Shown: positions 47,688 through 50,888 of the stretch, one piece after another
Layout: each line of letters begins with the position of its first letter
Position numbering within the stretch: position 1 is the stretch's first letter
Assembly: GCA_938082545.1 (NCBI GenBank)
Contig: CALKCL010000003.1
Coordinates: forward strand, 1-50,888
Origin: an uncultured Gammaproteobacteria bacterium
GTDB lineage: Bacteria; Pseudomonadota; Gammaproteobacteria; Ga0077536
DNA length: 50,888 nt
Direction of reading: 5' to 3'
Position numbers and translations under genes: made by a program
Notes under the pieces: model-generated
Databases searched by the model: none
Told to the model about the DNA's origin: nothing
The model's input: only the letters and a program-made list of their open reading frames with translations

Positions 47688-48293
47688 TCATAAAAGCAGA
47701 ATGCTTTTTTCTATTTTATTAATGCGTTCAATATTTCCTTGATTTGAGATGTGGAATCTCACAGCTGTTTTTTCAACGCCTTTTTTCTCAAGGGTCATCT
47801 TCCCATAATAAGCTACTTCAAGAGTAGGGTTTACGCGGGAAATCTTTACCGACACATCAACTGGAGTGTTGGTAACAGTCTCGTAATAGTGAATGTTAAC
47901 TACATACTCACCTGGAACTATCCCTCTTATAGTGACTAGTTCTTGATTTAAAGGATTGCTAACTTGTTGATCATTAAATTTTATGAGGTCATTGATATTT
48001 CCTCGGTCATCTCGGTCGAGGTGTACTAATCCGGCCTCTCTGTTTTTGAACCAAATAATATTTCCGACTGGGTCTTCTACCCAAATATCTATGTCATTGG
48101 GGTCGTTGTCAGGCCAATTTAACGCTACGATATATTCTGCTTTGGCCTCTATGATTCCAGTCTCGGCTACAGGGTTCATAAACATCACTGCTATAAGGAA
48201 TAAGTAGGTAAACCCAAGTAACGCATTGAACAATAAATCTGTGAAGGGATCGGTATTACCGCGCTTTTTTTTCCATGCGTTACTAAATGCCAC
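47688..48293 (-). CDS. TolR/ExbD/MotB-like stator protein with an unusual extracytoplasmic beta domain
   Basis: 201 residues. A short cytoplasmic N-terminus leads to one membrane helix (about 20-40), preceded by DPFTDLLFNALLGF. This lines up with the PxxD start of the TolR/ExbD helix, placing Asp19 where those proteins carry the proton-binding Asp. No OmpA-like peptidoglycan-binding domain follows. Instead there is a beta-rich domain with ALNWPDNDPNDIDIWVEDP and VPGEYVVNIHYYE, which resembles the DUF2135/YfaP or metal-binding beta-sandwich type. GTG start with GAGAAG upstream. It begins 11 bases after the TolQ-like stop, the typical spacing of a two-gene stator unit. Confidence 0.72.
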   Translation of the reverse strand: MAFSNAWKKKRGNTDPFTDLLFNALLGFTYLFLIAVMFMNPVAETGIIEAKAEYIVALNWPDNDPNDIDIWVEDPVGNIIWFKNREAGLVHLDRDDRGNINDLIKFNDQQVSNPLNQELVTIRGIVPGEYVVNIHYYETVTNTPVDVSVKISRVNPTLEVAYYGKMTLEKKGVEKTAVRFHISNQGNIERINKIEKSILLL

Positions 48294-48304
48294 CGCTTCT
48301 CTGC

Positions 48305-49015
48305 CTATTCTTTCTTAGAGACTAGACTAGTAATATTAAGTAACCGTTCTATTAGATCGTCTGCACATTTATCCATTAAAAGGTATTGGCCTGAGAGTAA
48401 TAGACTGCTCGATAGTCCCAGTAACGTCGTATATAAAGCCGTGCCCATGCCACCGCTCATGTCCTTGAGTACTATCTGCATTGTCTGAATATCGAGCGTG
48501 TCAGCCCTACTCAGGGAGCCAAGCATTAAAATAAAGCCAATGATGGTCCCTAACAAACCAAGCTTGATGAGAAGATCCACTAAAAACCAGGCTGAGTCAT
48601 GCCCTCTTTTAGCTTGAGCGATTAATACTTCTGTTGCAGAGTTGATAGTAGTTGAATGACTTTGACTAGCGTCATCAATAGACAGTTTTTTTAGGTAATC
48701 AGAGCCAATACCTTTTGTAGCGATGCTAAAACCATAAAGATCTTTACGTGCATAACGATCTATGGGGAGTAATTTTTCTTCTAAAGAAATCACTACATTT
48801 AACTCTATACACAGCTGTTGTAGTCGCAGCCCACAGTGAATAGAACCAAATAAAAATATACCGACTATAACTTTTGTAATATGGCTTTGATCATTCTCGA
48901 ATGCGACAGCAAGATAACCTTTATCGAAACCAAGAAAAACAAAGAACTGAATCACCCCTAAGGCGATTAACCACATCAAGAAATATCGATGGCGCTCATA
49001 AGAATTCTCGACCAT
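48305..49015 (-). CDS. MotA/TolQ/ExbB-like proton channel protein
   Basis: 236 residues with membrane segments near 12-30, 46-63, 142-168 and 191-213. The last two carry the family hallmarks: LGLLGTIIGFILMLGSL and GGMGTALYTTLLGLSSSL, with the Thr residues lining the proton path in TolQ/ExbB. A cytoplasmic loop of roughly 75 residues separates the second and third helices. The ATG has an excellent AAGGAG site six bases upstream. Not TolQ itself: no tolR, tolA, tolB or pal follows. The TolR-like partner is directly downstream and the L,D-transpeptidase 30 bases upstream. Confidence 0.82.
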   Translation of the reverse strand: MVENSYERHRYFLMWLIALGVIQFFVFLGFDKGYLAVAFENDQSHITKVIVGIFLFGSIHCGLRLQQLCIELNVVISLEEKLLPIDRYARKDLYGFSIATKGIGSDYLKKLSIDDASQSHSTTINSATEVLIAQAKRGHDSAWFLVDLLIKLGLLGTIIGFILMLGSLSRADTLDIQTMQIVLKDMSGGMGTALYTTLLGLSSSLLLSGQYLLMDKCADDLIERLLNITSLVSKKE

Positions 49016-49045
49016 AAATGACTCCTTGCGCTAGTGACGGTCTGA

Positions 49046-49705
49046 TTACTCTTTTATTACAACATGTACGCCCAAGGTAAGAAAAGGCTTCAGTTGTTCA
49101 ATCTCATCGTTCTTTAACGCTATGCAACCTTGAGTCCAGTCTAGCCTGCTGTGCATTAGAAGCTTTTCATCAGTCTCATCGCCTATTCCATGGAGTCCAA
49201 TAGCCCCTCCAAGAACTGTATTCTGAAGCGGGGTCTCCTCCGAGACATTGTCATGCAGTATTTTTTGTAATTGTTCAAAAGTGATAGTATTGTTCCGATA
49301 AGCGGCAAGAGCATCGTTATTATTAGGATAATTTAGTCTGATGAAATAATGGAAATCGCTTTTTTCGTTAAAGCCTACCACTTTGTAAGAGCCTAAAGGC
49401 GTAATGCCGTCTCCTCGGGCTTTCTTATGACCCAATCCTCCGCGACCCAAAGCAACTTTAAATTCTTTGACAACCCTGCCGGCCGCGTTTGACAATGTCA
49501 GAGTGCGACGCGTTTTATCGACTTCGACGTGATGCCGATCCGCGCTGTATACCCTTTCTGGAAGGACAGTTAAAAATAATGGCATCGAAGTCAGTACTAC
49601 GGCGACAAAAGATACCTGAATAGATGGGATAAAGCTCATCAATATAATAATATAATTTTGTATAATTGTAGTGACCGGCTGATATGCGAGTCTCCTATCT
49701 TTCAT
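49046..49705 (-). CDS. L,D-transpeptidase (YkuD domain), first gene of the TolQ-like locus
   Basis: 219 residues with an N-terminal hydrophobic segment (about 22-48) acting as a signal or anchor. The YkuD domain shows LGRGGLGHKKARGDGITPLG, LHGIG with His172, and HSRLDWTQGCIAL with catalytic Cys194. GCIAL instead of GCIRM/GCVRM resembles the YafK-type subgroup; E. coli YafK (DpaA) releases Lpp from peptidoglycan, so cross-linking or cleavage are both possible. Divergent from cytochrome b561 by 39 bases. The following channel gene starts 30 bases after its stop, so it is probably co-transcribed. Confidence 0.88.
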   Translation of the reverse strand: MKDRRLAYQPVTTIIQNYIIILMSFIPSIQVSFVAVVLTSMPLFLTVLPERVYSADRHHVEVDKTRRTLTLSNAAGRVVKEFKVALGRGGLGHKKARGDGITPLGSYKVVGFNEKSDFHYFIRLNYPNNNDALAAYRNNTITFEQLQKILHDNVSEETPLQNTVLGGAIGLHGIGDETDEKLLMHSRLDWTQGCIALKNDEIEQLKPFLTLGVHVVIKE

Positions 49706-49744
49706 GTCTACTCAATAAGCATTAATGGATTATGGAACAATACT

Positions 49745-50281
49745 ATGACCGTAGGGAAATTACACAATTATACAAAGACAGCAGGGCTATTACACTGGCT
49801 GATAGTCGGTCTAGTCGCTGCGCTTTTTTGTGTTGGTTGGTTTATGACCGATTTGCCAAGAGGTGCTGAGCGGGGATATTTTTTTGCTTTGCACAAATCT
49901 TTAGGCCTTAGTCTTTTTTTCCTTATGTTGCTAAGACTTTGGTGGAGATACAAACATACTCCGCCGCCTTTTCCTGAAACGGTAAAGCCATGGCAGCAGT
50001 GGTTTGCCAGTAGGGTTCATGTCGGGTTTTATATGTTACTTTTTATCCAGCCAATTACGGGCTATTTGTCTTCATCTTTTAGCGGATATAGTACAAAGCT
50101 ATTTGGTCTAATGCTGCCTTCTTGGGCGAGCAAGAATGTCGTCGTTAATGAACTTTTTACAAGCGTTCACCAATTTAGCTCCTGTTTACTGCTGCTATTA
50201 ATTTTTTTGCATATCGGAGGGGCTATCAGTCATGTCGCTCGAGATGGCATGGTGGCTTTGCGCCGAATCAGACCGTGGTAG
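49745..50281 (+). CDS. Cytochrome b561
   Basis: A 178-residue inner membrane di-heme protein with four membrane helices. Likely heme ligands are His17 (LLHWLIVG), His50 (ALHKSLG), and His in FTSVHQFSS and FLHIGGAISH. CybB-type proteins pass electrons between quinol and superoxide or other carriers. The chosen ATG gives MTVGKLHNYTKTAGLLHWL; a longer frame beginning at 49658 lies inside the divergent L,D-transpeptidase gene and is rejected. Confidence 0.92.
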   Translation: MTVGKLHNYTKTAGLLHWLIVGLVAALFCVGWFMTDLPRGAERGYFFALHKSLGLSLFFLMLLRLWWRYKHTPPPFPETVKPWQQWFASRVHVGFYMLLFIQPITGYLSSSFSGYSTKLFGLMLPSWASKNVVVNELFTSVHQFSSCLLLLLIFLHIGGAISHVARDGMVALRRIRPW

Positions 50282-50287
50282 GAATCG

Positions 50288-50329
50288 CACACAATAAAAA
50301 AGGGACCTGAGTCCCTTTTTTATTGTGTG
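50288..50329. terminator. Bidirectional intrinsic terminator shared by cytochrome b561 and pqqA
   Basis: A perfect 19-bp inverted repeat (50288-50306 with 50311-50329) around a 4-base loop, with A and T runs on the two sides of the GGGAC/GTCCC core, so it should work on both strands. It follows cytochrome b561 on the plus strand and begins six bases after the pqqA stop on the minus strand. Confidence 0.92.
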
Positions 50330-50335
50330 GCAGAA

Positions 50336-50410
50336 TTAACGATTATTTATATACATCGTTACTTCAAATCCTAAACGTATATCTTGATATGTTGGTGCTT
50401 CCCACGCCAT
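50336..50410 (-). CDS. pqqA: Coenzyme PQQ precursor peptide PqqA (stand-alone)
   Basis: A 24-codon gene. The peptide starts MAWEAPTYQDIRLG and ends FEVTMYINNR. This matches known PqqA peptides (Klebsiella: DLRLGLEVTLYISNR-type end) around the conserved Glu16 and Tyr20, the two residues that PqqE cross-links to build pyrroloquinoline quinone. A very strong ribosome site, AGGTGGAG, lies seven bases before the ATG, which argues for real translation. A terminator follows immediately and no pqqB, C, D or E is adjacent on either side within the window. The modifying genes must be elsewhere if it is active. Confidence 0.88.
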   Translation of the reverse strand: MAWEAPTYQDIRLGFEVTMYINNR

Positions 50411-50536
50411 GTTATTTCTCCACCTATAATTAGAATCGTTCAATAAGCCTAAATAGCCTATCGGTAAACGTGCTAGTATTTAAGCACTGAATTAACACAA
50501 GATCAATAACTTATGAGCATAAAGTGCCAAAGGACT

Positions 50537-50626
50537 ATGAAGTCTATTAAAACAGTGATTGCTGCGCTTGCCGTGACGTATGCTAACGAATTTAGAAGTC
50601 ATACAAGCAACTTATCAAAAATCTAA
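50537..50626 (+). CDS. Possible 29-residue peptide, signal-like start
   Basis: Starts MKSIKTVIAALAV, which looks like a signal peptide, then continues with ordinary polar residues to a TAA. An in-frame ATG lies 24 bases earlier. AAAGGA precedes the start but is very close. It may be the remains of a secreted protein gene, a small real peptide, or chance. The rest of the 50411-50646 gap shows no gene. Confidence 0.2.
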   Translation: MKSIKTVIAALAVTYANEFRSHTSNLSKI

Positions 50627-50646
50627 AATTACAGGAGCTGATATCG

Positions 50647-50888
50647 ATGGATAAACAGAAAAAAACCGAAATAGAAGCGGCTACTTTTCGTTACTTAAGA
50701 GATTATTTGCGTGAGCATACCGATGTACAAAATATTGACCTGATGAATCTGGCTGGGTTTTGTCGGAATTGCCTGTCCAAGTGGTACCGATCTGAGGCAG
50801 AGAAGCGCTCGATAGACATGGATTATGATTCGGCTCGTGAGGAAATTTACGGCATGCCATATGACGAATGGAAAAAACTTCACCAATC
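50647..50888 (+). CDS. DUF1244 family protein (3' end outside window)
   Basis: 80 codons are visible, and only the last few residues appear to be missing. The text NIDLMNLAGFCRNCLSKWY and EEIYGMPYDEWKKLHQ is the characteristic DUF1244 pattern, with the conserved CRNCL pair of cysteines. Function is unknown to me. AGGAG lies ten bases before the ATG. Confidence 0.93.
   Translation, partial: MDKQKKTEIEAATFRYLRDYLREHTDVQNIDLMNLAGFCRNCLSKWYRSEAEKRSIDMDYDSAREEIYGMPYDEWKKLHQ

Noticed and set aside
47158-49705. Zorya-type defence system or Tol-Pal system
   Set aside because: A channel and stator pair are present, but no ZorC/ZorD-like, TolA, TolB or Pal gene lies beside it, and the stator protein lacks an OmpA-like domain.
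49658-49744. Longer N-terminus for cytochrome b561
   Set aside because: The extension overlaps the divergent L,D-transpeptidase gene and lies before the conserved start of the family; no ribosome site.
50695-50886. Minus-strand 63-codon frame at the right edge
   Set aside because: It lies opposite the well-conserved DUF1244 coding sequence and resembles nothing known.

Overview
The window looks like chromosomal core DNA from a free-living, probably marine or aquatic gammaproteobacterium of moderate GC (low-to-mid 40s percent by eye). The evidence is gene order: initiator tRNA-rimP-nusA-infB-rbfA-truB-rpsO-pnp, rpsP-rimM-trmD-rplS, xerD-dsbC, rpsB-tsf-pyrH-frr-uppS-cdsA-dxr-rseP-bamA-skp and fabZ-lpxA-lpxB-rnhB-dnaE-accA-tilS are classic gammaproteobacterial blocks. 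MutH, which is restricted to Dam/MutHLS-type gammaproteobacteria, supports this. I cannot name the genus. I see no prophage, insertion sequence, integron or CRISPR array.

Layout. 1-183 is the repetitive Lys/Ala/Pro tail of a histone H1-like (AlgP-type) protein. 467-4769 holds PBP1b, a TPR lipoprotein, an SCP2-like protein and an alpha/beta hydrolase. 4848-13558 is the initiator tRNA and the translation/RNA-turnover operon through pnp. 13598-19086 holds folate cyclo-ligase, the rpsP-rplS operon, a glutaredoxin-like protein, xerD-dsbC and a DUF3108 protein. 19151-22826 is hldE-hldD-waaA (heptose and Kdo, LPS inner core). On the minus strand, 22841-27471 is map-mutH-dusA-methyltransferase-tolC. 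27503-47155 is a nearly continuous plus-strand superoperon for translation, isoprenoid, phospholipid and outer-membrane biogenesis, lipid A, replication and fatty acid synthesis; lpxD is missing from its usual place between skp and fabZ. 47158-49705 (minus) is a compact four-gene locus: a YkuD-type L,D-transpeptidase, a MotA/TolQ/ExbB-like channel, a TolR/MotB-like protein with an unusual extracytoplasmic beta domain, and a two-TM protein with a basic soluble tail. The window ends with cytochrome b561, a stand-alone pqqA on the minus strand, and a DUF1244 gene cut by the edge.

How it fits together. Most of the window builds ribosomes and the envelope: peptidoglycan (PBP1b, UppS, L,D-transpeptidase), LPS (Hld, WaaA, Lpx), phospholipid (CdsA, AccA, FabZ), outer membrane proteins (BamA, Skp, RseP, TolC) and periplasmic redox (DsbC). 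The two most unusual items are the putative ion-driven envelope complex beside the L,D-transpeptidase, and the orphan pqqA (24 codons), which has no pqqB-E beside it. Other points of note are a tandem Ser-Glu-Ala-Ser-Ala tail on ribosomal protein S2, candidate leader structures before rpsB and rpsO, a T-T mismatch at the end of the initiator tRNA acceptor stem, and an Asp-to-Asn change in the CdsA signature.

All calls come from reading the sequence and remembered family motifs; no database search was run. Several start codons were moved from the longest possible reading frame to a better-placed start, with the reason given in each entry.
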